Part shown: positions 1 to 11,283 of the stretch, in pieces
Numbering within the stretch: the stretch's first letter is position 1
Layout of the letters: each line of letters starts with the position of its first letter
Source: Seiridium cupressi
Taxonomy: Eukaryota > Ascomycota > Sordariomycetes > Amphisphaeriales > Sporocadaceae
Direction of reading: 5' to 3'
NCBI GenBank assembly: GCA_036674765.1
Contig: JARVKI010000074.1
Coordinates: forward strand, 152,563 to 216,562
Length of the DNA: 64,000 bases
Position numbers and translations under genes: made by a program
Notes under the pieces: model-generated
Databases searched by the model: none
What the model saw: only the letters and a program-made list of their open reading frames with translations
What the model was told of the DNA's origin: nothing

Positions 1-1128
1 TCCACAGCGATGCTCGTAATCGCCCCGGCTGGATCTCATGTGGTCCTTGAAACCCCTAGACCTTTCAAGCCTGCAGAGTACGGGCCTACTAATCCCGTCG
101 AGGCTGGAACCTTCCCCTGCAAGGCACCAGAGGGCGTGAAGCTCGAGATGGATGGTTCGCCCACCGAGATGGCTGTTGGCGAGGACCAGCTTCTCACCTT
201 CCAGGGCATGGCCGTCCACGGAGGAGGTAGCTGCCAGATAAGTCTGACATCTGACATAGACGACGAATTCCAGCCACATAAGGACTCACGATTCTTCGTC
301 ATCCATTCCATCGAGGGCGGCTGTCCGGCGCGAAACGTCACAGGTAACCTCGACGGGCCGAATAGCGACAAGTATTACTTCAAAGTTCCCCCGGGCGTGG
401 ATCCTGGTAAGTATGTGTTGTCATGGAGTTGGGTTCCCCGCATCGGGGGGCAGCCGGAATTCTATCAGACGTGCGCGCCCATTGTCGTTTCTCCGTCAAA
501 GGCCAGTCGGAAGCGTCAATCCATTCCAGAGAGGCGAGAGACGTCGATTGCCCGGCGCGAGGTTTTCCCAGACATTTTCATGGCCAACATGGGAGAATTG
601 ACCGGTGGCTGCACACATGCTGAAGCGCTGAAAGAGCAGATCGCCATTGCATATCCGAATCCTGGAAAATATGTTGAGCGGCCAAATCCTGAGGAGAAAC
701 TCTACCCTCAACCGTGTGACGGCAATCCACGCGCCAGGGCCGGTGCTGGGACGGCTTCTGGGACCTCCGTGGCTGCTTCGACGACTCCCATCTCCACGCC
801 TTTGTCCTCCATTGACGTTTCTTCCTCACTGGAGCTGACCAGCACGACAGCAGATGAAGTGATGACAACAGTAGCACCATCGACACTCACTAGCATGTCA
901 GAGGTAAGCAGTGGTCCGACGCCTACCTCCACGTCAGCCACCACTCTTGTTCCTATTACTGGTGTCGGCGACTCTGTGTGCCAAGATGGCCATCTGCTCT
1001 GTATAAATGGCACTTCGTTTTCAACATGCACCGGAGGGCATTGGACCAATCCCCAAGCACTTGCACCTGGCACGCACTGCACAGGTACTGATGGGACCGG
1101 ACTGAACATTATTAACCCGTCGTCGTGA
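1..1128 (+). CDS. AA11-like lytic polysaccharide monooxygenase with C-terminal X278-type module (5'-partial)
   Basis: Secreted copper enzyme expected to cleave chitin oxidatively. The first ATG is at position 10, but the frame is open to the window edge. The hydrophobic residues before the first conserved His look like the end of a signal peptide, so the true start lies upstream. Counting from the ATG, His10 would be the mature N-terminal copper ligand, His70 (in AVHGGGSCQ) the second histidine-brace ligand and Tyr152 (in EFYQTCAP) the axial Tyr; spacing fits AA11 enzymes. The motif SIEGGCPAR is also AA11-like. A Ser/Thr-rich linker (about 240-320) joins a small Cys-rich C-terminal module (about 325-372, ending in an APGTHC motif) like the X278 module attached to many AA11s, thought to bind chitin. 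An apparent GT at 409 is not a splice site because the frame continues through conserved residues. Confidence 0.85.
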   Translation, partial: STAMLVIAPAGSHVVLETPRPFKPAEYGPTNPVEAGTFPCKAPEGVKLEMDGSPTEMAVGEDQLLTFQGMAVHGGGSCQISLTSDIDDEFQPHKDSRFFVIHSIEGGCPARNVTGNLDGPNSDKYYFKVPPGVDPGKYVLSWSWVPRIGGQPEFYQTCAPIVVSPSKASRKRQSIPERRETSIARREVFPDIFMANMGELTGGCTHAEALKEQIAIAYPNPGKYVERPNPEEKLYPQPCDGNPRARAGAGTASGTSVAASTTPISTPLSSIDVSSSLELTSTTADEVMTTVAPSTLTSMSEVSSGPTPTSTSATTLVPITGVGDSVCQDGHLLCINGTSFSTCTGGHWTNPQALAPGTHCTGTDGTGLNIINPSS

Positions 1129-1288
1129 GTTGCCAGTCGGCATTGCAAGTTACCCTAGCCAAGGCAGATTCGGAGTTGACGCGAGGTTCTAGGAGAGATA
1201 TTGAAGACGGTATAAATTAGAAAGTGTGAATAGGTAGTGATATCTCGTGGCGAGAGTCGGGCGTATCATGTAAAAAATCGTCAGTGCA

Positions 1289-1312
1289 TTGCTTGCTTGC
1301 TTGCTTGCTTGC
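1289..1312. repeat. (TTGC)6 microsatellite
   Basis: Six uninterrupted TTGC units lie between the LPMO stop and the 3' end of the convergent MFS gene. They are probably in a 3' UTR. Confidence 0.9.
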
Positions 1313-1339
1313 AGTGAGAAAATACAGCTAAACCACGAA

Positions 1340-3064
1340 CTAATGATCAAAGAAGAAATCTAAACGCTTATTTCCAAGATGTGAATTCTGCTCCAGATAC
1401 CTCGCTTTCTCTTCCGAGTCCATCTTGTTCCAGGCATTTCTCTTATACTTGTTCCTCAGGACATAGTAAACCTCGGCAAGGGCATAAGCCACTATAGTAC
1501 CGAGGGTGATACCAATCAGCTGGCCATTGCCACGACGATACACAGGCTTGTCGTCTTCCCGGTAGATGTTCGACGACGCAATACCAGATAGCTGGACGGT
1601 GATGTTGTACATGGCCGTGCCGACGGCTCGGGTCCGAACGGCATTGCTGAGTCGAGAGCACCAACTCGCCTGGGCGGCGTGGACGGACGGCTGTCCTAGA
1701 ATGATGAAGATCAGCGCGTACTGGCCCCACGCAGAGAGGCTTTTAGCCGAAGTATACTCGATGATGAGCAAAGGTAGCACCCAAACCTGAGCCAGAAGAC
1801 CAATGATGGCGATGCGGTTCGTTTTCTCGGTAAGCCAAGTCACGCCCAGCATGTTCAAAGCTGCAAAGACGGTCACTGGTATGCTCAAGAGCGTGGTGTT
1901 AAAGGTGCTGAAACCGAGCGACTTCAGAGAGAGCGTGAGGTATGCCTTGGGAGGTGCCGTGGGGATCTCGAAGAGGATGCCGATAATGTAAACCGGCCAG
2001 AGGTCGTAATCCTTCAGGCTCTTCCACAACATGCTCAGCGTCAACGGTTGGCGATTGTGCATCTCTCCTTTCGAGGGATCGTCGCGAAGGATCCTGTTGA
2101 CCATGATCTTCTCTTCGCGCTCTGTGAAGTATCCCTCGGGGTTCCACCATGTCTTCGTTTGTGTCGGCCCTGGGACCAAGAAGAGGAAACTCAGACAACC
2201 GATTACCAGGCTGACGATGGCCTCAATCAGGAACAGCCACCGCCAGCCCTCTTTGCCATCAACACCACGCATGTGGAGGACCCCGTAGGCGATGAACGAA
2301 GCAATGACACCCGACATGGAGTCGACAAACCAGAACAGAGCCAGGCGAAGTGGCGTCTCCGCCTTTGTGTAAAAGTACGAGAGGTATAAAATAGCATCAG
2401 GAATGAAGCCACCCATAGCCAGGCCGATCATGAAGCGGCAAGCGAAGAACCCAGCCCGATCGTGCATGAAGAATTGGCCTCCAGAAGCGAGACTCCAGAT
2501 GATGATTTGAGCGGGGATCCAGCGATCCGGTCCGAGCCACTTTCCGAGCATCTGGGACGGGATCTCGGAGATCAGGAATCCGACCCTGTACATGTTCTGC
2601 GCGTTATTGTAATCATTGGTATTGATGTTCAGATCGTCGAGGAGGTTGTCCGCAACAGCGTTGCTCAGGTTTCCTCTGTCAATGTTCAGACCAAAGAACA
2701 TGACCAGCACCCAAATGAAGATCTTCGAGTCGATCTTCCTCCGGGCGCTCTGCTCCTCCCGGTAGGTCCATCGCTCCGCCGGGTCGAAACGGTGCAAGTT
2801 TTCGTAGTCATTATGCGGGGCATAGTAACCGGCGAGGCTCGGGTCGTCGTAGACACTACGTTTCGTAGCGGTGGCGTCAAGGTCGATTGGCTTCCGCCTC
2901 GAAGTGAGCGATGCCCATAGGCCTGGAGGATTGCTCGTGTTCTCGGGATCAACGAGATCGTCGCCAAAGTCCTTCAAGTCCTCCTGGGTAAAGCTCTTCT
3001 TGTCAATGACATCCTGTGGAGATTGGCCAACAGAGTTTATATCCTGTGTAAGGGGCGAGCCCAT
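1340..3064 (-). CDS. MFS transporter, anion:cation symporter family (allantoate permease-like)
   Basis: Plasma-membrane permease of the Dal5/Tna1/Seo1-type family (TC 2.A.1.14), which takes up organic anions such as allantoate, nicotinate, pantothenate or biotin precursors. The exact substrate cannot be read from sequence. The protein has 574 residues and no intron. I chose the ATG at 3064 (AAC ATG G, strong context); upstream in-frame codons give only a TTG. A polar N-terminus of about 110 residues precedes the first membrane helix (FIWVLVMFFGLNIDRGNLSNA, whose D-R-G-N-L-S-N element is typical of the family). About twelve hydrophobic segments follow, with a central loop around GPTQTKTWWNPEG and a family-typical C-terminal cytoplasmic stretch (EEKARYLEQN). 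It converges on the LPMO gene. Confidence 0.9.
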   Translation of the reverse strand: MGSPLTQDINSVGQSPQDVIDKKSFTQEDLKDFGDDLVDPENTSNPPGLWASLTSRRKPIDLDATATKRSVYDDPSLAGYYAPHNDYENLHRFDPAERWTYREEQSARRKIDSKIFIWVLVMFFGLNIDRGNLSNAVADNLLDDLNINTNDYNNAQNMYRVGFLISEIPSQMLGKWLGPDRWIPAQIIIWSLASGGQFFMHDRAGFFACRFMIGLAMGGFIPDAILYLSYFYTKAETPLRLALFWFVDSMSGVIASFIAYGVLHMRGVDGKEGWRWLFLIEAIVSLVIGCLSFLFLVPGPTQTKTWWNPEGYFTEREEKIMVNRILRDDPSKGEMHNRQPLTLSMLWKSLKDYDLWPVYIIGILFEIPTAPPKAYLTLSLKSLGFSTFNTTLLSIPVTVFAALNMLGVTWLTEKTNRIAIIGLLAQVWVLPLLIIEYTSAKSLSAWGQYALIFIILGQPSVHAAQASWCSRLSNAVRTRAVGTAMYNITVQLSGIASSNIYREDDKPVYRRGNGQLIGITLGTIVAYALAEVYYVLRNKYKRNAWNKMDSEEKARYLEQNSHLGNKRLDFFFDH

Positions 3065-4687
3065 GTTTATGTGTTGTCTCGGCTGCGCGAAATAAGCAGA
3101 TATAGTCAAGGCAGAAGGGGCGCCCGCCGGTACCTGCCAAGAACGCCCAGCATCATGTGTATATATATACTTTCATCGAACTGATGTATCTTTTTTTTTT
3201 TTTTTTTTTCTTCAAACAAAAATCCAAGCCAACCTATTGAGGGGTGGAGCGCTTGTTCCAACCGAACGGTACGCCTTCTTATCGACCCCATGTCCTACTT
3301 ATGATCGTGCTACCGGGCTAAAATGATGTGATCGATTTGTGACCCAGACGACATGGAGCCTTTGTTCTTCAACTGCTGCCGTAACTAGGGCCTCATCCCT
3401 GACCAACGGCGCATGGCTCTGGGAAGAGCATAGCCTTACGGCAGACGGGTCTGCACTTCGGATCCGTTCCCGACGGTGGCCTCTGCTTTACAGTGGGGAC
3501 CCCACAAGTTCGGTATCTCATCGCCCGAAACCAACAGGGCCAACGATCACGACATTCTGGGGAGCTATGGTAACAGGTCGGGCCTTGCCGGCATCAGTCT
3601 AGGACCTGGTCGAATCCTGATCTTTGATTGGCTGCAAGCGGATGACATCTTGGCACGATGAGTATCCTACCTCGCGCTCTTGGACCTTTTGCATCTCATC
3701 CAGCCGACAGCCGCAAGCTCGGAACGGTTGCTGACCACCAAGAATAAGAACATTGAATGCTGGATCTGCAGATGGCCTGTTCAGTTGCCCATTCTTCGTC
3801 ACCTTACGTTCAAGGTCCCTGCTTCAGGTGCATACTGAAAGCAGACAGTTCCGACAAATCTGACTAGCCCGCGTCCACAACCACTTTTTTTTTTTTGCGG
3901 CGCTGGCATGATCTACACAGGGTGCAAAATCAGCTCGAGGTAGCTTTGAGCCTAGGCGGGCAGAATTGAGTGTCCACGTCAAAACTGAAATGCTGGTTAG
4001 GTTTCCTCGGAAATCTATTGATTGGTCCCAGGCGCAGCCGCCCTTGCATAATTTCCGAGCGATGGTTCCTAAGCTCCTGATGTATCTGCAAGCAGTCGCC
4101 GTTCTTACTGGCAGACCGGCTGAATGGTGACGAATTGACATGGAAGTTTGGGTTTTGTTATTACCATTGGCATTCAATAATTGGTGACATGACCAGGGTT
4201 GGACCATTCACGATGGAGTGATGGCACGCACGAATGTACTGGGGGAAGAAAATGAGTGTGCCCGTACTAGTCTTGTTGATATCGAAGCTCTAGAACCATA
4301 CTCGCCTAATTCGGTAATGAATGCAAAAGGTAATAATAGCAAATACCGGCCCTTCTATAATCTCACGCCTTCCCATGCAGTTTTGCGCAGTCATTTTGCT
4401 GCCGCACCGTTCGTGACGAGAAAGTTCTACCTTCCATCCATCGATCCCATTCGTATTCGTACAGTGATTAAGCCTCCCTCGCATGCCCCTCCCGTGCGGC
4501 CTCCCCTTAGCCATGGTCTCGTCGATGGCGATAGCATCGGAGGATACGCAAATAATGTTCAGAACGGGGGACCGGAAACAAAAACCTCTTCATTTGTTCT
4601 GGGTCCTGGCCCGCAGTTATTGTCCGCACCTTCCATCACCAGTCTTGTTGAGCAAGCACCACTGGGGATGGAAATTGGTATAGCCAT
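3065..4687. other. Intergenic region between MFS gene and PIS1
   Basis: It holds the MFS promoter and the PIS1 3' flank. A 19-base T run occupies 3191-3209, and a shorter T run lies near 3886-3896. Short ORFs here show no family motifs or convincing start context. I see no gene. Confidence 0.6.
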
Positions 4688-5806
4688 TTACACCTTCTTA
4701 GCTTTAGTCTTCGTCGGCCTGGGTAGACCAGCAGCCCTTCTCGCAGCTACATCGCCCTCAGCAAGCCACTTGCTGGCCTTGATGAGCTGGATGACATTTG
4801 TGAACTGCTTGAAAGCCATGATAGGGAAGCTGACGCCAGTGAGAACCCAAGGCCAGAAGGAATCCATTTTGTTGGCGCGTGCCATTTCCAAGGCACCCGC
4901 GCTATAGGGATTCGTGAACAGCTGGTGGAGTATCGAGCTATTAACTTGGGCTCCACTCTGTATCGCAGCAGCCTTGGCCTCGCCGACGGTAGTTTGCAGG
5001 AGCTGCGGCGACAGCAGGGGGGAAGAAAAGGAGAGTAGGTAGAGTCCAATGAAGAAGAGCTCATTGGCTGCACAGGCGACGAACAGAACGGTCTGTGTGC
5101 TATTAGTGCAACGGCCCGACTCGCCGGGGAGAGATTGCTTACCTTGTTGGTGTAGTACAGGTTCAACAACCAGCTTCTTGACTTGTCGACTGACTTGTGG
5201 CTCATCTCCGAGCCGCCCATGGCCAGGGTCGCATACATGTGTACATAGTGGCTCGCGAGATCAAGCGAGATCAGGCCCTGAAAGATGATGGCCCATCTCG
5301 GGAAGGCGGATGACAGGAACACCAGCAGGCACGAAGTCGTACAGCGATCCGTCACCATGTCCAGCACGGCGCCGAATCTGGTCGACTGCTCGAAATATCT
5401 GGCCGCGTAGCCATCGAGAGCATCGAGGAGGCAGGAAACACTGTAAAGAACCGAGCAGGTCCGGGGGTGCAGCGGCATGTAGTATAGGGAAGCGACGGCG
5501 AGCACAATTCGCGAGTAGCCTGTAATGGAGGTGCGAGCCACGTCAGCCAAGATTCAAGAGCAGCGGACCCTGGGTCCTGCCACGGTCGCTTTCGCGCAAT
5601 GCGATCGTACCTATGATATTGGGCCAGAAGAGGAATATGTTCTCCTTCGAAGCGCCAGCGGCCACCGGCGCAAGCCCATCCGGCCCATGGACCACACCGT
5701 TCCCGCTGCTAGTCCGGGGGGATTCTGAAGATGGAATGGGAGACTTGGTGGGCGTCTCGTTTGCGGCAGCCAGAGCTGCCTGTCGGCGGGTTTGTCGGAC
5801 AGACAT
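4688..5806 (-). CDS. PIS1: Phosphatidylinositol synthase (CDP-diacylglycerol--inositol 3-phosphatidyltransferase)
   Basis: Makes phosphatidylinositol from CDP-diacylglycerol and myo-inositol in the ER membrane. Three exons: 5806-5611, 5519-5143 and 5092-4688. Introns start GTACG and GTAAGC and end ACAG and ACAG; the product is 325 residues. Exon 1 gives a polar N-terminus and the WPNIIG segment. Exon 2 carries the CDP-alcohol phosphotransferase signature D-G-x2-A-R-x8-G-x3-D-x3-D (DALDGYAARYF followed by FGAVLDMVTDR). Exon 3 holds the last membrane helices and a basic lysine-rich tail, which could be an ER-retrieval signal. Any single-frame reading loses the conserved C-terminus, because exon 3 is in a different frame from exon 2. 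The N-terminal extension is longer than in yeast Pis1 (220 residues). Confidence 0.93.
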
Positions 5807-7713
5807 TATGTTGTAGTATCACGAGCTGTTCATCTGTCGAGAGCAGGAAGTTCGTGCGAGTTGTTATCGGGAGGACGTCAAAAGGTGGTGCTTGTTTGCT
5901 GGATGCGACGCGGACGGTCCGAAGCGTGATGCACACTCGCTTCGTAGTCGCTGGTCAAGCCGTTTGACGATGGAGACGAGACGACCAAAGGTGGCGTGGG
6001 GTAAGGAATGGGACGATAGGCACCGGCCGGGTCAGATCAGAGCAAACGCACTAACTGGGTAATTGTTGCAAAGGTGAAGCTGTCAGGATAACGAAGCTGT
6101 GGTACAGTCTGTATGTAGGAGGGGAGTTGAACAGCAAAAAAGATAAGGCCAGCTCGGGATCCTCGGCACGGTCGACTACAGGGGTCTTTTAGCTTAGTGC
6201 TACCTATCGATGGGCGCGGGCGTGAGAGCTGTCAGAAATGACCCACAGTAACCAATTTCGACGACGCCAGCCGCGCGTGTAGCCAAGCTATTTTTTATTT
6301 TTATTTATTTTTAAAGGGGAAACTCAGGAGAGTTGTGTGATCGATTAGCAATCAGACGAGGAAGAAGAGCCACCGATGAAGGCGAACTAATCGGACGAAA
6401 AGACTTTGACGACGTCCCCGGTGAGTTTCGTCTTTAGCTGACAAGCAGTTTTCGCTTGGTTGTATTCGTTGCGCATCTGTCTGCGCCGGGTGTAAATGCG
6501 TCGTTGTTGTGCATGTTGCGTACATCTGCCCATCCTCTGCATTTGCGGGTGACGTTACTCGAATGTAGTTGCACCTGGGCTTCACATTGGGGTCCAGCTT
6601 GGCCAGCAGATGCAACCCATGCGCTAGAGGTTCCCGAAGCTCTGGTCCTGGGCTCAAATTACTGTAGGCCTGCAGAAGCGACACACTCTGGACACCCTTC
6701 CCCCTGAAAGTGTTCCACCCATGGCGTATTATCAAATGCACTCAGGGCAAAGCCATCTTGTGCGGGCCGCATCCAGCATTATATGTAATGCCACGTAGGA
6801 GTGTTTTCTGCAATTTCTTTGATATTGACTTCTCTAATGTTGCGCTGAGTTTCTTGGACTACGGGAGGTCATGATATCCTGGATTTGGCTTCCAGTGCTG
6901 GCACTAACATACATGGTGTCACGTTTGCTGTAACAGGCAATCCTGGCACAAGATCGATATAAGGCAGATGCCTTCAACATTTCCCGGCTGAGATCGGCCT
7001 GGGACAGGGCCACCGGAGAATTTGCGGCCAGCGTCCAGGTTTGCTCCCCAAAATTCCGTGGTGGGTTGTCCGTCAACAGCACCCGACTCATGTTGATACA
7101 TCATAAACCTTTGGCTTGGTCCATCAGCGGTAGATACTATGTATGTGATATTATCACTCGCAGCCAGGCCGCGACCGCTTAACTTATTAGCTAGCAGGCA
7201 TGGCGTTGGTGGCAAATTCCCCCAACGAGAATTCCCACAAAAGACGACCCATGCAAGGATCTTTAATCGGTGCAGGGTACAGATTGTATGTATCTGTACG
7301 TACATGCGCAGAAGACCGATCTCTCTCCAAAGTCGAAAAGACCGGCCGCCATTCGCTTCAACGGCCACCCGGGAAGGGAAACAAACCCGACCCATCACCG
7401 TTACCCAGCACAAAGGTCAAAAGTATTGCGCCGCGCATACATGTCCATACTAGGCACTTTCTGAATCAAGTAATTTCGCGGCTCAGCCTTGGCAACGGGC
7501 CATTTCCCAGGAAGTCACCCAGCGGCCTTGTCTTACGGTATTGCCCACGCCTTGCTCGACTGAATGTGGGATCCGTACAAGTACGCCAGCAAGTCTAGGT
7601 CATGTCTTGTTTGCAAGGTGACTGTGTGTCCTTCAATCTAATGCGTGGCACGAGTCACAGCGGGAATGTTGCTTCTGCGGAAACTGAGTGTCTTTCATCT
7701 GTCGGAGCGATCT

Positions 7714-7735
7714 GTCGTCGTCGTCGTCGTCGTCG
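7714..7735. repeat. (GTC)7 trinucleotide repeat
   Basis: Seven uninterrupted GTC units plus one G, in non-coding sequence. Confidence 0.9.
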
Positions 7736-8700
7736 CAGGCTTCGATACAGTTGTACCTTGGTTGCTATCGGCCATGCAGAGAAACTCCCGCCCGCATTTA
7801 TGCTGCTGGGCTGCTGGACATCAGACGACGTCGGGCAAACATCACATCAGTATCCCGGTCGGTCTAGGTGTCCGACGAGATCTAGACCTTGTAGCCAAAA
7901 ACGGGGGAGAGGGGTGATCTCCCGGAAAAGCGTCTCGTTGGATTTTCTCCCCAGGACATGCCGAGGGCTGCTCTCGTTTGGGATGTGCAGCTAATGCTCT
8001 CTAAGAAACGCCACACGTCACATCTCGCAGGGGTTCTTCACCGGCTCGCACTGGCATGTTGGTCGGCCGGCAGCCCGGGTCGAAAAAGTTGACGGGTAGA
8101 CTCGCCAGAGAGCGAGATGATCTCTTGAGACGCGCCAGAGGGCAGAAGGATGTAACTTAGGTCCATTGGATCTAGACAGGATGCACCCAAGCATGTCGGA
8201 GCTGCCTTCACCGAGCAAATCAAAGGGCAAGGCAAAGCGACCACTGACTCTACATTGCACGAATGAATCGAGTGTCGGCCCGCTTTCTAGTCTTTCTGCA
8301 CCCTCGCCTGGCACAGTTGGGCTGCAGGCATCACGAGCCCAAAATGGAGAGACAGGACTGCATAGAGCTGCATGACGGGATAGATAGCCCGGTACGACCA
8401 TCAGCAGAGTTGACGAAGCTGTTACACTGCGCGCACTCGTAAAAACACCAATGTAGGTTACATGTAGATCAACATTAGACTCGGATCGTCAAGAAAAGCA
8501 TGTCCTTTGGGTTTGATATGATCGCCTCTCCCGTCTGCCCCCGCAACAGCACGGCATTGTCATGTACTACCCCGGACTTTCATGATACGTACTCGTTGTC
8601 AAAAAGGAACTTGTGAGGTGCCAAGTCATACATTTTGCATGTGCGACGACCGACGTCGTTTTCAGCTAGTCGCTTTTCCCCTAAAAAGCCAGCTAACTTT

Positions 8701-8758
8701 CTTTTTCTCTTCTTTTTTTTTTCGCGCCCCCCCACCCCCCCCCCCCCTTCCCCTTCCT
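8701..8758. repeat. Pyrimidine tract (T-run then C-run)
   Basis: A T-rich stretch is followed by an almost pure C stretch, about 600 bases upstream of the pyr4 start. Such CT blocks are common in fungal promoters. It is also a place where sequencing errors are likely. Confidence 0.8.
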
Positions 8759-9364
8759 GCACTCCTGCGTCCTCCTATTCGTGAGAAACCCACTTTCTCT
8801 GGCCCTATATTTTAGCTTGCCTTTCTGCAGTGAGAACTTTTGAACAAGGAGCGATTGGGGAGTTCACGACCAGAAGTCAGTCACTCAGTCGCCAATAACA
8901 CTCGTGGCTCTAGTCGCAACACCGTCGGTTTTCTCTCAAGGTTGTACCCTCAACTTCCCGAAATTGCCCAACAAGCGAGGGCCACAGCCTCGTCCATCCC
9001 ATCTTAAACGAACAGCGATATCCTGGAGACGGTAAATTGACATCATCCTGCTCCACCGGCCCAGCCAAGGTCTGGCCCCGACCGCCGCCTGTCCAGGGAT
9101 TCAGCAGCGCACCGCCTATCGTACGAAGTCGGGCATCTAGTCTGCGATCTAGTTTCGACGATATTCTGGACTCCCTGCCACACAGTCCCTCTGCATTGAC
9201 CGTTTAATTCAACACCACCACCGCAATCCCTCGTCGAGTAGCGGTGTCCAGCGCCGGCCACGATATATCATCTCCTGATCCCAAACCTTCTCATCCCCTC
9301 AATCGCAGCCCCTCCATACATATCTCGTTGCCCAGAAACCAAGCCAGCCCGCATTCTTTTCACA

Positions 9365-10501
9365 ATGCCCGCCGACCGACCTCGCCATGGCACAACTAAG
9401 GCCAGCTTCTCTGACCGAGCAAGCAAGGCCACGCATCCCCTCTCGAACTACCTATTGCGTCTCATGGAGCTCAAGAGGTCCAATCTATGCCTCAGCGCCG
9501 ACGTCGCATCGGCCCGCGAACTGATTTACTTGGCCGACAAGATCGGGCCGTCCATCGTCGTCCTTAAGACACATTATGACCTCGTCACAGGGTGGGATTT
9601 CAACCCTCAAACGGGCACAGGGGCAAAACTCACGGCATTGGCTCGAAAGCATGGCTTCCTCATTTTTGAGGACCGCAAGTTTGGCGACATTGGCAGCACA
9701 GTCCAGATGCAATACACGGCCGGCTCGGCCCGGATTATCGATTGGGCACATATAGTCAACGTCAACATGGTGCCAGGCAAGGCAGCGGTGAGCGCGCTGG
9801 CAGAAGCTGCAGCCAAGTGGAGATCCAGGGTCAATTACGAGGTCAAGACATCCGTCACCGTGGGCACCCCCGTAGCCGATGCATTCGATGACAACGGTGC
9901 CTCGGAAGACGAAGACCGGCTTGCGCCGCTCGAGGCTAATGGCACCCAAGGCACCCACCACAGAGATGCTGACGGAAGAAAGGGAAGCATCGTCTCCATC
10001 ACCACAGTCACACAATCGTTCGAGCCCGTCGACTCGCCGCGATTCGCAACTACTACCGAGGAGGGAGACGAGCTGGTGTACGCTGGCATTGAGGAGCCTC
10101 CATATGAGCGAGGACTGCTGATCCTGGCCCAGATGTCGAGTAAGGGCAATTTCATGAACGCTGAATACACCCAGGCATGCGTGGAGGCCGCAAGGGAACA
10201 TAAAGATTTCGTCATGGGTTTCATCTCACAGGAAAGCTTGAGTACAGAACCTGCCGACAACTTCATCCACATGACGCCTGGGTGCCAGTTGCCTCCCGAG
10301 GGAGAGGAGGAGAACGGGGTGGTCGAAGGCGATGGCCTTGGTCAACAATACAACACGCCCTCGAAGCTCGTACAGATCTGCGGCACAGACATCGTCATTG
10401 TAGGACGCGGTATCATCAAGGCGGCGGATCCGCAAACCGAAGCCGAGCGTTACAGGCAGCGGGCCTGGCAGGCATATCTCAGTCGCACAGGGGCAAAATG
10501 A
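9365..10501 (+). CDS. pyr4 (URA3): Orotidine 5'-phosphate decarboxylase
   Basis: Last step of de novo UMP synthesis: decarboxylates orotidine monophosphate in the cytosol. A single exon encodes 378 residues from an ATG in a good context (CACAATGC). Catalytic charged residues are visible: Asp46, Lys68 (VVLKTHYD), and Asp103, Lys105 and Asp108 in the signature [10 protein letters not shown]. An acidic, low-complexity insertion of about 70 residues (roughly 178-245) interrupts the barrel, as known for filamentous-ascomycete enzymes and absent from the shorter yeast protein. The phosphate-binding end is seen as DIVIVGRGI near 345. The gene lies between the long interval and a Zn2Cys6 regulator on the same strand. 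Confidence 0.97.
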   Translation: MPADRPRHGTTKASFSDRASKATHPLSNYLLRLMELKRSNLCLSADVASARELIYLADKIGPSIVVLKTHYDLVTGWDFNPQTGTGAKLTALARKHGFLIFEDRKFGDIGSTVQMQYTAGSARIIDWAHIVNVNMVPGKAAVSALAEAAAKWRSRVNYEVKTSVTVGTPVADAFDDNGASEDEDRLAPLEANGTQGTHHRDADGRKGSIVSITTVTQSFEPVDSPRFATTTEEGDELVYAGIEEPPYERGLLILAQMSSKGNFMNAEYTQACVEAAREHKDFVMGFISQESLSTEPADNFIHMTPGCQLPPEGEEENGVVEGDGLGQQYNTPSKLVQICGTDIVIVGRGIIKAADPQTEAERYRQRAWQAYLSRTGAK

Positions 10502-11283
10502 AGGAGCAGTGCACGGTTGACTTGGGGAAGCCGACTTCGGGCTGGGCTGTTGGATTTGATTTGAGCTTGGAGTTTTGGCTTTACAACTCATCCAGTGGTT
10601 CGTCACCAGAAGAAATGGCCGGACACAAAATTGAAGTTCAGTCCGGGGGAGGACTGGGGAAATATCCCACCGAGAAATGTTGGATATATAGTAGTCGTTG
10701 CAACGCTACCAGTTGAACAATTGTACAGCAGACTTGGCATGTGATCGGCGCATCCATACTTGCAAGTCCAGGTCAATGCTTACAGTAGAGGCGGAAACTG
10801 GGAGGGAAGGGGGCTTCGCCGAAGTCACATGTATAAATGCTGACTTGCGCTTTTGCTATACTCGTCCCATCGAGTAGTATGTAGGCATAGTCCTCGTGAG
10901 AGGGGCGCCTTAAAGACGTGATACACGCGAATTCTTGCGCCTGCAGCCTCCTGCACCTTTCAACTAGCAGTGTCAGGAACGTTTGTGACGGCCAAATGGG
11001 CTGGCTGGCCTAGAGATAAGGCTAACCACGGACTTATCCCCGGCATTAGCGGTGACAAGGGCCGTCTTGGCGGCAGGAGCTCCCACAACTGGAGGTGGGG
11101 GGAACCCCGGGCAGTGTCTCGCATCCTTCAAGGCGCTCCCTACTCACCTCCAGCTCGTTTTTCTGCTGACCAGAGCAACAAGCCCAGGTTTGCGATCTGG
11201 TCTAGCCGCCGTAGCTCGAGCGAATCTGGGTCGCATTGCCTGATTGAATCTCCGCAACGTGACTCCCAAGGCCCCGACACAAC
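10502..11283. other. Intergenic region upstream of the Zn2Cys6 regulator
   Basis: Contains the pyr4 3' flank and the promoter and 5' UTR of the next gene. An ORF from 10970 overlaps the regulator out of frame and shows no domain. I see no separate gene. Confidence 0.6.

Larger units (their letters stand above)
5807..9364. other. Long non-coding interval between PIS1 and pyr4 (divergent promoters)
   Basis: This 3.56-kb stretch separates two divergent housekeeping genes. Visible items are an AT-rich patch (about 6291-6315), a CGT microsatellite (7714-7735) and a pyrimidine tract (8701-8758). The last few hundred bases before 9365 are CT-rich, as in many fungal promoters and 5' UTRs. ORFs of 60-165 codons occur on both strands but none shows recognisable domains. 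A non-coding RNA or an intron-split small gene cannot be excluded. Confidence 0.5.

Noticed and set aside
4218..4907. 229-codon plus-strand ORF overlapping PIS1 exon 3
   Set aside because: Overlaps conserved PIS1 coding sequence on the other strand and has no family features.
9485..10201. 238-codon ORF antisense to pyr4
   Set aside because: Fully inside a certain gene, no recognisable motif.
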